The translations under genes were made by a program, and so were the position numbers. A stretch of DNA of 64,000 bases, from the NCBI GenBank assembly GCA_954871525.1, contig OX940869.1, forward strand, positions 20,364,001 to 20,428,000, read 5' to 3'. A model generated the notes under the pieces. That model worked only from the letters and a program-made list of their open reading frames with translations. It had not been told where the DNA came from and did no database searches. The stretch comes from Parietaria judaica. Lineage: Eukaryota > Streptophyta > Magnoliopsida > Rosales > Urticaceae. Of this stretch, positions 12,476-22,016 are shown in pieces. Within the stretch, counting starts at the first letter, position 1, and each line of letters begins with the position of its first letter.

Positions 12476-13125
12476 TTACATATACATGTATCGGGTGTAC
12501 GACCTCAGAAGGGTCATATTTGCACAATTTTCTTTATTGTCAATGACTTCGAAACGCTTCAACATCAGTTCCGCCGACAGCTTATAAAGAAGCTGGTTCA
12601 TTGAGTACTCGAAGGAAACTATCCCCCAAAGATAGCCAACAAAGAAAGCAATGTCTTCTACCATTGCAAGCAGCCTATCATCCGGCATCTGCGTCGGTCT
12701 GTCCTTTAAACAGATTACTCCGAAGACGATGCACAGGTAGGCCAAACACTTCTTATCATCGCCGGCCACGGGTGTATTGTGAATATCCTTAAGTCGATCC
12801 AGAATCTTCTTGATTGTAATTCTCTACTTCCACGAAGGCCATAAGCGTTTTCTAAAATCATTGCAGAACGCTTGTGACTGCGTATCGTCTTGAGGTAACC
12901 TTGGCAGAGGGTGGCAAAGCAGCCCGATGATGATCGCGAATTTCCGAATCCCGTATCGTAGTAGGACATCGTTTACCAAGAACCACAGCTCACGTGCGTC
13001 CCTTTGTTATGTCGTCATTCTCACCATAAAACTCCACAACAATTGGGCAACATGCTCGTAGTGTGTCGGGACATCTAATAGATGCCCAAATTAAGTGCCC
13101 TGGAACCACTAAAGCTCATCCTCAT
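12476..13125 (-). pseudogene. DUF1985 domain protein of a Mutator-like transposon
   Basis: Read on the minus strand in one main frame, the sequence gives ELWFLVNDVLLRYGIRKFAI, then IIGLLCHPLP, a linker with one TAG after RLWPSWK, ILDRLKDIHN, CLAYLCIVFGVICL, and a VEDI-containing end. The spacing of aromatic and Gly-Leu residues (ELWF, IRKFAI, GLLC, FGV) matches Pfam DUF1985, a domain of unknown function common in plant proteins carried by Mutator-like elements together with Ulp1 proteases. In-frame stops occur near 13108, 13010 and 12823. The block lies between inverted ACCGCTA-rich sequences (11890-12260 and 13260-13440), consistent with a transposon. It is not a functional gene. Confidence 0.7.
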
Positions 13126-13259
13126 TCAGTGCTCCTTTAATGATAGACGTTAGTGTTTCGAATTGATTTTGTCTGATGGTAAGCTTATTTTTGTAATGCT
13201 CATTCTCCTGAAACTTAGTATGTAGAACTAACGGCTAGAAAAAAACATCAAGAATATGA

Positions 13260-13445
13260 TATTAAACAACGGGAGTTAACCAAAACATAGAGGTTGAGCT
13301 AGCGGTATTTATCCATAACCAGCGGTAGTTATCCAAAACAAAGCGGTATAACTAGCAGTATTTATCCATAACTAGCGGTAGTTATCCAAAACATAGCGGT
13401 ATTGCAAACGGGAGTTGACCAAACCATAGCGAGAGTCGTCCAATA
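13260..13445. repeat. AGCGGTA-rich repeats, inverted relative to 11890-12260
   Basis: Two copies of a roughly 55-bp unit contain AGCGGTA followed by TTTATCCATAAC or GTTATCCAAAACA. The reverse complement ACCGCTA dominates the array at 11890-12260, so the two arrays face each other around the DUF1985 block. Such facing repeats are common near transposon ends. Confidence 0.65.
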
Positions 13446-14040
13446 CCACTGCATTCATCATCCCAGTATTCCTTTAAACCCTAAACTTGACCCAACTCTA
13501 AAATCCATGTACACTATGTAAACCCTAACATCGATACAAGATCAAAGTTTAAACAGTACCAGAAACATTGAAAGATTAAGAATAAACATTTACCTCCATT
13601 CAAAATGCTTAGTATAAGCCGAAGAACAACAAAAGACGATGATCGGTTCCGAAATATGCTTCCTGTTTCCTAGTTGCACTCTCGAACGAAAGAAGAAGAT
13701 GCTCATTTATGCAGGAGTCGGAAGGAAAGATAAGAGAGACACGAAAGTATGCCGTCGGTTGTTGGAAAGAGGTCGCAAGATGAATCGTCGATGGCGGTCA
13801 AAGGATCAAAGAGGGTCTATTTTGAAGGAAAAATGAGGGGAAGCCGAAGAGGTAGGTGTGAGAGAAAATAAAATATAATATATAAAAACTTACTGTATCA
13901 ACAGTTTGAATCATCCCCAAAGGGTAAATTCGAGATTTCACAAAATACAGTGTAAATCAAAAGGGCAAAATCGCCATTTCAAAAGGGCAAAATACAGTAT
14001 AAAAAAATTACAGGATATAATAAAGAGGGTATTAACTGAG
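13446..14040. mobile_element. Probable 5' flank and right end of the MULE
   Basis: Positions 13446-13870 are weakly purine-rich and encode nothing recognisable. Positions 13930-14020 contain AGGGCAAAATCGCCATTTC followed by a second AGGGCAAAAT, resembling the long Mutator-type terminal repeats of plants. The matching left end is not in the window, so no TSD can be confirmed. Confidence 0.35.
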
Positions 14041-14340
14041 ATCTTGTCTTTTCATTAATTGAATAATATAAACAAGACTAGTGATTAGATTGCCATTCGT
14101 GAGGTCCAACCGAGTCGATTAGCTCAATCCTTATCCATTCAAAAGGGGAAAAAAATGTAAATTTTAACAAATACATGTACAGCGATCTTCACTTGATTAG
14201 AGGAAAAGAAAGGAAAAAATAAAATAAAATTTGAAGTAGAAAATGCACTTCCCTTTCCCTTTGGTTGATTACTTAACCAAAAGACCAAGAAATGATCCTT
14301 GATTGTAAGTAAATTTCACTACATTATGTTATGTATAGCC
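14041..14340. other. 3' flank of the UPF0301 gene
   Basis: AT-rich unique-looking sequence downstream of the minus-strand gene. It should hold its 3' UTR and polyadenylation signals, but I see no decisive signal. Confidence 0.4.
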
Positions 14341-15178
14341 TCACCATACTTTTCGAGGCCCTACAAGGCCAAGAACCTCCTCCCAGAGGCCGGCCGTGAC
14401 GTCGGTGCCAAGGCCTATGACGGGCGGGCTGCAGGCGGCCACTGTCCAATAGCCCGCTCCGATCTCCCGCCTGAGCTGGTCTTTCTCCCAGCCGCAGCAA
14501 CCGTCGAAGAACCGGAGGTTGCCGAGCCCGATCACGCTCCGTTTCACCATCTCCGACGCGCAGCCTAGGCTCTCCTTGGTACCGTAGTAGAGGCCACTCA
14601 TCACCTCCTCGAAGACCCCGCTCCGGCCCACGGCGTCGCACCTGTCCGCGCCCTTCGGCACCACTAGGAACAGCCCCTCTTGTAGGGGCCCGCCGAAGAA
14701 CAAGGGCCGCTCGGAGAACGTCCCCGCCAAGTCCAGCGCCGTCGATCTCGCCTCCTTGATGGACATCAAGGAGGGCCGGTTGAGGATGATCCCCGATGGG
14801 CCCACCGGCCCCGTCGACAGGACGAGCACGACGGCGCGCTCGAATATGTGCACGCCGTCAAGCTTCTCCGAGGCGATCAGCAGGCAGCCTTTCTCGGGCT
14901 CGTGGATGGCGTGGGCCCATTTCTCGCCCACCGCCGAGAGGTTCTCTCCGGCGACCAGCTTCGCCCTGAACGATCTCCAGTCGGAGTCCCCCGAACAGCC
15001 TGCGATGATGATTGTAGAAAACCCATCATGTTAGATCAGTTCACTGAACTGATCATAGACAAGTGGGGTGAGACTTACACGTTACGTGATGACGATGAGC
15101 GAGTCTTCTGTGGGGAGAGTTTCTCTTGGAAACTGACAGGAGTGTACTGGGTCTGGCTGTGAACAAGCAAGCTTCCAT
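14341..15178 (-). CDS. UPF0301 / YqgE-AlgH (DUF179) family protein, two exons
   Basis: The only convincing host gene. Exon 1 is 15178-15079 and exon 2 is 14999-14341, giving 252 residues. The 79-bp intron (15078-15000) starts GTAAGT, ends GCAG and has a CTAAC branch-like motif; splicing creates one open frame. Residues 1-35 (MEACLFTARPS...) are rich in Ser, Arg and His with few acids, as in a chloroplast transit peptide. The rest has the family landmarks in order: GCLLIASEKLDGVHIFERAV, GPSGIILNRP, LFFGGP, LGLGNLR-type region IGLGNLRFFDGCCGWEKDQL, and GYWTVAACS. The family is widespread in bacteria and plant plastids; its biochemical role is not established. Exon 2 is much more GC-rich than its surroundings. 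The ATG is the first in frame after the TATA box. Confidence 0.9.
15079..15178 (-). other. Exon 1 of the UPF0301 gene
   Basis: One hundred bases from ATG (15178-15176) to the splice donor ACGT/GTAAGT; it ends in phase 1, matching the acceptor at 14999. It encodes the putative plastid-targeting part. It is too short to show as a long ORF and was found by splice-frame reasoning. Confidence 0.8.
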
Positions 15179-15218
15179 TTTTGGTGCGTGTGCTTCTGGG
15201 ATAAAGTGCAATGGAGGA

Positions 15219-15228
15219 TTTATATAAA
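15219..15228 (-). promoter_or_regulatory. TATA box of the UPF0301 gene
   Basis: The minus strand reads TTTATATAAA about 43 bp upstream of the ATG. Plant start sites lie some 30 bp below a TATA box, so the 5' leader should be only about 15-25 nt. Confidence 0.65.
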
Positions 15229-15300
15229 GGAGAGTGGCGAAACGTGAGCCACCTAGTGCAAGTACTTTTCAAGCGAATATGGGACAGTGGATATCACATT

Positions 15301-15410
15301 ACACGTGGCAGTCCATCACAAAATTCACAACCCTCTTCCGGTGACGTGTTGTACTCGTGTCCAGTTTTTATTTTATTTGTTTATCCGGTTTTTCTGCGTT
15401 GACGTGGAGT
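15301..15410 (-). promoter_or_regulatory. G-box / ABRE-like motifs upstream of the UPF0301 gene
   Basis: A palindromic G-box CACGTG at 15302-15307 in the context ACACGTGGCA, plus TGACGTG at 15342-15348 and TGACGTGG at 15400-15407. Such ACGT-core motifs bind bZIP/bHLH factors in light- and abscisic-acid-responsive plant promoters. Regulation of this gene is inferred from motif and distance only. Confidence 0.5.
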
Positions 15411-15429
15411 TAGAAGGCGGAAAAAGTTG

Positions 15430-15702
15430 TTAGGGCAAGCAAGCAACGTCGCGATATGCTATTCGCTGCTCCAATGAGGGTTTAGCTGTTTTGTCAAAAT
15501 ACCACACGTTCAAAGGTATTTGAATATTCGAAAAGTAATTCGCCATTTCTCGGTCAAACATATCGTTTTCTTGTTGTCGCTTGTTGGTCATAATCCAATC
15601 TCTCGAAAGCATAAGGATCTCTACTATCATTGACTTCGTTGACTTGTGACGAGGCTCTAACATCCTTCCAACCATTGAGAATGTTGCCTCTGATGATACC
15701 GT
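15430..15702 (-). pseudogene. hAT-1 transposase, C-terminal (dimerisation) end
   Basis: The minus strand reads TVSSEATFSMVGRMLEP, then a helix ending in LSRDWI and a tail with REMANYFSNIQI. This is the conserved C-terminal hAT dimerisation region (family motif SSEATFS...GR). It continues exactly, in frame, the coding sequence that breaks off at 18658 on the other side of the solo LTR. Homology to hAT-2 (46500-46620) supports the tail. The expected 3' terminal repeat of the transposon was not found to the left; the UPF0301 promoter begins about 20 bp away. Confidence 0.8.
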
Positions 15703-17664
15703 TGTTGGACATAAGTGTCCTTAAACAAGATATTTTATCCATTTGTAAAAGATTATGATATGTCATTGAATAAAGATGATACTTATTATGTTAATCTTAT
15801 TATAGTTTCTGGTAGAGTAAAATAGAATGTTTGTTTCCTTAGTTCATAAAGGATGCAATTATGTTATTATTATCACAACAGAGTCAATGTGAGGAAGAAT
15901 TAATAATCATAATAAATGAACATAAAATGTCCGTGACCTGATCAACTGGGCGAGAGCCCATTAATCGTATAAGGTCATTAATGTGACTAAGTGACAATCC
16001 TATTATGGATTTTGTGTGTGTCACACTCACTAGAAGTGCATTAAGTATGAAGTGTCTTCATACTGGACTGGACCTGACTTAAACTCCGGAAGTTATCATA
16101 TAAGACCGTCACTGATAACTTGGAGTTGAGTCACTAGTAGATGATCAAACGGATATTCGATCTAAGTCCTGAGTGATCTTGAGTCCAAGCTGCTGGCTTG
16201 ATTGTTCTTTGATTTAACCGTTAAAGAACACAATAAATTACCGTTGTTCCCAACACTATTATTTTGGGAACATGATAGTCAGCAGTAAGGGTAGCTTGAT
16301 CATAGACATGAGCATCACACAACTCTCTTCAGAGTGATGATGATTCCCTTGATTGTCGGTGGTGAGTAGTGAGAGGTACCCGTGCGTAACTTATGAATCG
16401 AAACCATAAGTGGGTCACTCATAATATTACTGACTGAGTCAATGATGAAAATGCAATGAGCGGCATAACGGTAGAAACCGCCTGCTCGTGTGTGGATCAT
16501 CAAGTGAAAGATCAATAACCCGAATTTGATTGTATCAATGGACACCCTGCTGTTATAAAGGGAATAATATATACCGTATCACTAAAGAGTGCAGCCTCGG
16601 GTCTACAGTGGAATCACTTCGAGGTTTGACGAACAAGTAGCAGTTCGTTGGAGCTTAAGTGATATGGGTCCATGGTCCCCAGGATAGCTCCGTAACGGAT
16701 GATACGTACGTGATTAAAATACATTCTGGATAATGTTTAATCATTTGGCTAGACATATAAAACTGAAAGGTCTGTGGCAGACGTCAGATAGTTTTATCGT
16801 CAGCGTGGCAAAAGTACCATATCTTGGTACACGAAATTAAATGATAAAAGAAAGTTAGAATTTAGATTTTCTATCAGCACCATGTTGTTGAAAATTAAAT
16901 TCTAAGCAACTTTGCTTTTTGAACCAAGTCATTTCGACTTACGGTTTGTGATTTATGGATTTTCTAAGTTTGTGCTCGGTTCGATAAACTATAAAATTAA
17001 ATCACATGTCACGAATTTAAATGATGGTGTGGCACCATGACATTTTTATGTGTGATATCGAGATCAGGAATTATTAATATAAATTAATTATTTGGATTTA
17101 ATTATTAATATCTTATTAATAATTAATTAATAATTAATGGATTTATATTAATAATATATATATATTTAATTATATATATATATTGTGTAAATCGATGTGG
17201 GCCTGTATAATATAGTCCAGACGAGTTTGACCTAGCTAGGGTTTAATATTTGCGGCATAAGTATCTAAAGTTTGGTACTTTGGCAAAAACCATAAAATCA
17301 ATCTTATCCTTAGATCGGAGATGATTTAATATCAACCGTAGGAATAAGATGATTGATTTTTGACCTAACCCTAATTCGAAAATAGTAGCTTGGTGACCAA
17401 GCTTAGGGTTTTCGAATTTGACCTAATTAATTGTATCCGTTAGATCGGTTTAAGATTTAATCTTTACCGTCGGATTGGAAATTAATTAATCATATATATA
17501 ATATATAATTTTTGAAATATGATTAAGGATTAAATCGAATTAGGGCTTTTACTAAGTCTTAAGATATTTGATTTTTATCCTAAACTAATTTGATCCATTA
17601 GATCGGTCTAAGATTAATTTGAGCCGTTGGATCTAGATAATTAATGAAATTTCAAAATTATTAT

Positions 17665-17702
<38 letters not shown>

Positions 17703-18657
17703 AATAAGATAAATAAGTAGATAAGATTGGTATATCTTTTTACCAAGTCTTTCTTATTTAAAATTAAATCCCTAATTAATTATATTCATTGGATTTAGAT
17801 AAGATTGAATCTTATCCATTGGATTAAGATAATTAATTATATTTAATTATAAATTTCGAAATTGATTATATATATATATATATATTTTTGATTTTTATTT
17901 AATAAGAAGATAAGATTGGTTTTTATATTTACCAAGTCTTTCTTATTTAATTAAATACCTAAATAATTATAACCATTGGATTTAGATGAGATTGAATCTT
18001 AGCCATTGGATTGAGATAATTATTGTATTTAATTATAAGAAAATCGAAAAATGATGAGAGAATTTCTCTAATTCGGTTACGGGCCAAGTATATAAATAGG
18101 GAGCTCATTTACAACATTTTTCACACCTTCCCTAGAGCAAAAACTCGAGCTCTCCCTCTCTCTCTAGGGTCTGCGAGTTTTCTGCCTCTGATCTCTTTTC
18201 TGGTTCGGCTTAGGAGACTTTTTCTCCGGAACCTTCAAAAACCTCAGTTAAATTTTGCGACGGAGTCCTGCCGGTGAAGCCCACGCTTCGGTACGAGGAG
18301 TCCAGGAGAATATCCCGGAAGATCACGGGTGTTTCCCTCAGCACCGGCGGAGCCCTGCCGAACTTCAGAGTCCGCAGCCAGAAACGTCAACTGAGGTACG
18401 GCCTTATGCATTGAGTTAATAAATGCAAACATTTACCGCTTTTTATTTATTTCTTATTTCGACTATGATATTAATAATGAGTTGTGAATATTAAATATGT
18501 AATATTTATTGGATCTTGTTAAAATGGTTATTACCCGATATCCGTGCCGTTACGATAACAAGTTTTCCGCTTTAAAATAATTTTTAAATGTTACCGGGAC
18601 GGCTCGGAGGCATATTTCGTGGTAATGGAGTCGGGAATCAAACCCCGATTTCAAACA
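15703..18657 (+). mobile_element. Solo LTR 2 of the LARD family (2955 bp), TSD ACCGT
   Basis: It starts TGTTGGACATAAG and ends TTTCAAACA, flanked by perfect ACCGT repeats (15698-15702, 18658-18662). The TATA box TATAAATAG is at 18091-18099, followed by CT-rich and GC-rich leader sequence. Removing the LTR and one TSD restores the hAT-1 reading frame across the dimerisation domain (PVST then VSSEA). No coding sequence is evident apart from a short conserved open stretch at 18260-18420 without an ATG. Confidence 0.93.
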
Positions 18658-19945
18658 ACCGTTGACACCGGGATTGTGAGAATGTCCTGAGCAAACAAGG
18701 ATAAAACCAGATACTCAGATCGATTTGCACGCCACCATCGAAGGATGTTGAGGCTTTCGTTAGGGCACGATGTTGGAGGAAGGTTGCTGAACCGGGCGTA
18801 CTGGTCGACGGTGTTGCACCGTTGTAGTCGACAAAGAACACGAGATCCCGAATTGTCGTTTCCTTGTGAACTCGGTGAAGAAGTCGTTGCCATATTGCCG
18901 CCGCCGCGCCCAAGAGCCGTAAGGTTGTAGAATAACCGGTGATTGTACATGTATGGTGAACCACCGGCCCCGCGTCCGCCCTATATTGAACAAAAAAAAT
19001 GAACATTTAGTGTAATGTTAGGAAATTAAAATATTGAGTAACTTTAAGAAATGAAGTTAAAAAAAAATTACCTGAGTTTTTTGTTGAGGATTCGTTTCCT
19101 CCATCTGATCTTCCAAGTCGGTAAATTTTTGCTCGTACTCTCGATAAAGGGCCTTCTTCTTCTGATCCGCATCGAAGTAATTGTGCGTCATGTAGGGCTC
19201 CCCCGTCATAGCTTCCATCGCATGTAGGACATCCTGCAGTTTGGAAAGCTTAATAAGTGTTGGATCTACGATTACCGCGGCGCAATATAAAAATGGGATC
19301 TTTTCAGAACCCCAATAATACTCAAACTTTGCAATCATCGGGATTAGTACATCAGTTCATAAAGCATTCTTTTTGCAGTGTCAAAATGACAAAGAATATA
19401 AAAAATAACGGGCAATGCTCTCTGAGACGTGGGTGAGTAAACATGAGATAAATCAATAGTAATTTGATTAAAAAGGTGAAGAAAAGCCTGGAATTGGATA
19501 GCAGTTATCCAATCGTCCAGAATGAGGTCTTCGTGGTCTAGTCCGTCCAATTTTGGCGATACTTTCGAAAACAATACTCATACCGGATTGAACTATCAAG
19601 TTTATAATATGACATGCACACCTTTGATGAAAATAACCCTCCCTAAAATTGGTCAAACTTTCCTTCATTATTTCTATGGCACCGGCGTTCGCACTAGCGT
19701 TATCTAACGTAATGGAAACTACTCTATCCAAGAGGTTCCAATCCGACAAAACTTGTAATATAGCCTCGGCTAGGTTTACTGATGTGTGCCTAACCCTCAT
19801 CGGCCTAAAACCTATGATACGGTTTTCCATATGCCAATTATCGTTAATAAAATGAGCTACGACCGTAATGTAATCATCATTAGCATGGCCTTTTCAATAA
19901 TCCAACGTTAAAGAAAAATTGTAAGAAGATTGTTGGAACATATCG
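18658..19945 (-). pseudogene. hAT-1 transposase, central part
   Basis: Several minus-strand frames give the middle of a RICESLEEPER-like hAT transposase: HFINDNWHMENRIIGFRP (19870-19815), a catalytic-type stretch SITLDNASANAGAIEIMKES, QRCACHIINLIVQSG, then YYWGSEKIPFLYCAAVIVDP (19320-19255), the EAMTGEPYMTHNYF region, and finally SLNILRWWRANRSEYLVLSL and FAQDILTIPVST up to 18658. At least two frame changes (near 19560 and 19340) and a stop near 19895 show decay. The left end continues at 15702 after the solo LTR, and the right end continues at 26799 after element E. Confidence 0.82.
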
Positions 19946-20534
19946 TGTAATAGCCGTAAAAGTTCTGTATATTATCGTTTTGATGTTTCAACGATAATAA
20001 GATAAATATACATGCTCTTAGTTTTGAGGGTATATTATCTCTTGTCATGATAAATAATAATACTATGGCTCTCGTTTGTTTTTTAAAAAAATATGAGTGC
20101 CAAAGTGTATATATTAATTTCTTACTTTATGTGCAAATACTTCTAACTTAGGTACTAAGTTAATATTTAACTTTATATTTTCTAGACTACATTTCTAACC
20201 GACTTATGCTTTTATTTATTCATATTATTAATCCAAGTAATCATTGCATGGTAATTTGGTAAATACCATTACATTCCAATATGTTATGCTTATCTCTTTT
20301 GAAATTGTTATTAGAACTCTCTCTCTGTCTAAATTTCCTCCCGTCCTTCAAGTCGAGCCATGGTCTAGGTATATGAATCTATCTCTTTTATTCCTTTGGT
20401 GTATATCAATAGTGTATATCTATAGATATGTATATATATAAGATATAATCAAGTGTTGTTTTGGCTAATATAGTGTAGCAGGAGAATCGATATACATATA
20501 TTTACGTATGATAGTATATATTAATTTTTCCAAG

Positions 20535-20565
<31 letters not shown>

Positions 20566-20920
20566 AGAGAAAATGAAGGGAAATCTTAGCATATATATGT
20601 ATAGTGTAGCAGGGTTTAATATGCTTATATATGGTTAGTTGCAGAGACCACCAAAATTATAGATATATATATATATATTTCTGTGTATGTGAATAGGGTT
20701 TTCCTAATAGGGTTTCGAAACGTTGTTTTTGGTATACAAAAATAATTAAAATAATGTCATAGAGAACTAGTTATAAATTATTTTGGAAATGAGATACGAT
20801 TCTGTGAATATACATATAGCTAGATTAATATGTATAAAAGTAATGAGATTATTTTGTCTGGCCTAGCATTAGATTATTAGTTATTTATTTCGAGAAGAAT
20901 GTATATATATATATACATAT
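19946..20920 (+). repeat. 5' LTR of element E, left part
   Basis: AT-rich non-coding sequence starting TGTAATAGCC, up to the insertion point of element D (CATAT at 20916-20920). It contains short AT microsatellites at 20539-20562 and 20900-20917. Confidence 0.7.
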
Positions 20921-21984
20921 TGTCACACCCTAAAATCCTTAGAGAGGATCCGTGCCCGGGGAAGCATGGGAAGGAGGCCCAACAAGCCTCCCGGGCGTTA
21001 GACAGGTGATTTTACGCGTCCGAAGAAGTCTTTGTGTGCCAAGCAAAAGTCTCGGTGGGCCGAGCACACTTGCGGGAGTCTTACGCAGGTAACTTGACGA
21101 ATGGAAACTCACCATAGGTGCACGACGGATACCCGGGCCACGAGAGAGGCCTAGGCGTGCACAAGGCAAAGGAAGAAATCAAGGGAACGCTAGATAATGG
21201 CGCAAGGGAACGTTGGATAACGCGCCAAGGAAGTGGGCCAAGCGAATGGGCTGCCAGGCCCATGCGCATAGCGAGAAGATGCATTACGCGGGCAGCGAGG
21301 GAACACGCGGGCAGCTGGGGCAGCGACACGCGCACTCGAGCAGGGGAAGTCACGCGCGACAGGGCAGCGTCACCCACGCGGTTACGCAGCGCGCGTCACC
21401 CACGCGGAATTGGCGAGCATCACCCACGCGGAATTGGCGAGTGTCACCCACGCGTTTTGGCCAGCCTTCACACGGATTGCCCACGAAGATTGAGGATCAA
21501 GAAGGGAAAGACGCGTGAAGAAGATAGCGGCCAAAAGGGGAAACGCGTGCTAAAGATCAAGCTTCAAGATAGGATCGCGTCTAGAGTTAGATTTCGACTA
21601 GGATTAGGATTATCTTAGCCTTGCCTATTTAAAGAGCCATGTTGGCCGAGTTTATTCATTCATTCATTCGTTTATTCTCTAGCATTAGTTTAGGCTTAGA
21701 GTTAAGTCTTTCTAGGGATAAGTCTTATAGATTCGAGTACGGTCCGTGCACGAGTTAAAGTGCCGAGTCAGCAGAGTCTGTAATCCTTTTAAGTATTAAT
21801 AAAAGCTTAAGGTTGAGGTGTGCCTCGTATATGATTGTCTTGAGTGATTTAAATACTTAGTGAGAGTGAGTGAATCCAATTGAGGAAGGGCCTCGGTTGT
21901 TAAGGCTGGTCGGATTCGGGGGAATTCGACGCCGCATAGGGAAATTCGTTTAAAATATTTAACCGAAGAATAAACCCTGTGACA
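20921..21984 (+). repeat. 5' LTR of element D (1064 bp)
   Basis: TGTCACACCC ... CTGTGACA. Promoter-like CTATTTAAAG lies at about 21625, followed by a plausible polyadenylation signal AATAAA at about 21798. Positions 21388-21460 hold two to three copies of a 24-bp unit (CACCCACGCGGAATTGGCGA). ORFs in the GC-rich first half are compositional and unsupported. Confidence 0.92.
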
Positions 21985-21986
21985 AG

Positions 21987-21998
21987 TGGTATCAGAGC
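21987..21998 (+). other. Primer binding site of element D
   Basis: TGGTATCAGAGC, complementary to the 3' end of plant tRNA-iMet, two bases after the LTR end. Confidence 0.9.
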
Positions 21999-22016
21999 TG
22001 ATTTTTGTCTTCAAGA

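Noticed and set aside
14299..15162. Plus-strand ORFs opposite the UPF0301 exons
   Set aside because: They are shadows of the GC-rich minus-strand gene, which has family motifs and splice sites.
20541..20560. AT dinucleotide tracts here and at 2512, 9451, 17668, 31447, 49795 and 60322 as an origin or attachment signal
   Set aside because: Ordinary plant microsatellites.
21081..21618. ORFs within the LTRs of element D
   Set aside because: Repeated in both LTRs, GC-rich and containing a 24-bp repeat; no domain.
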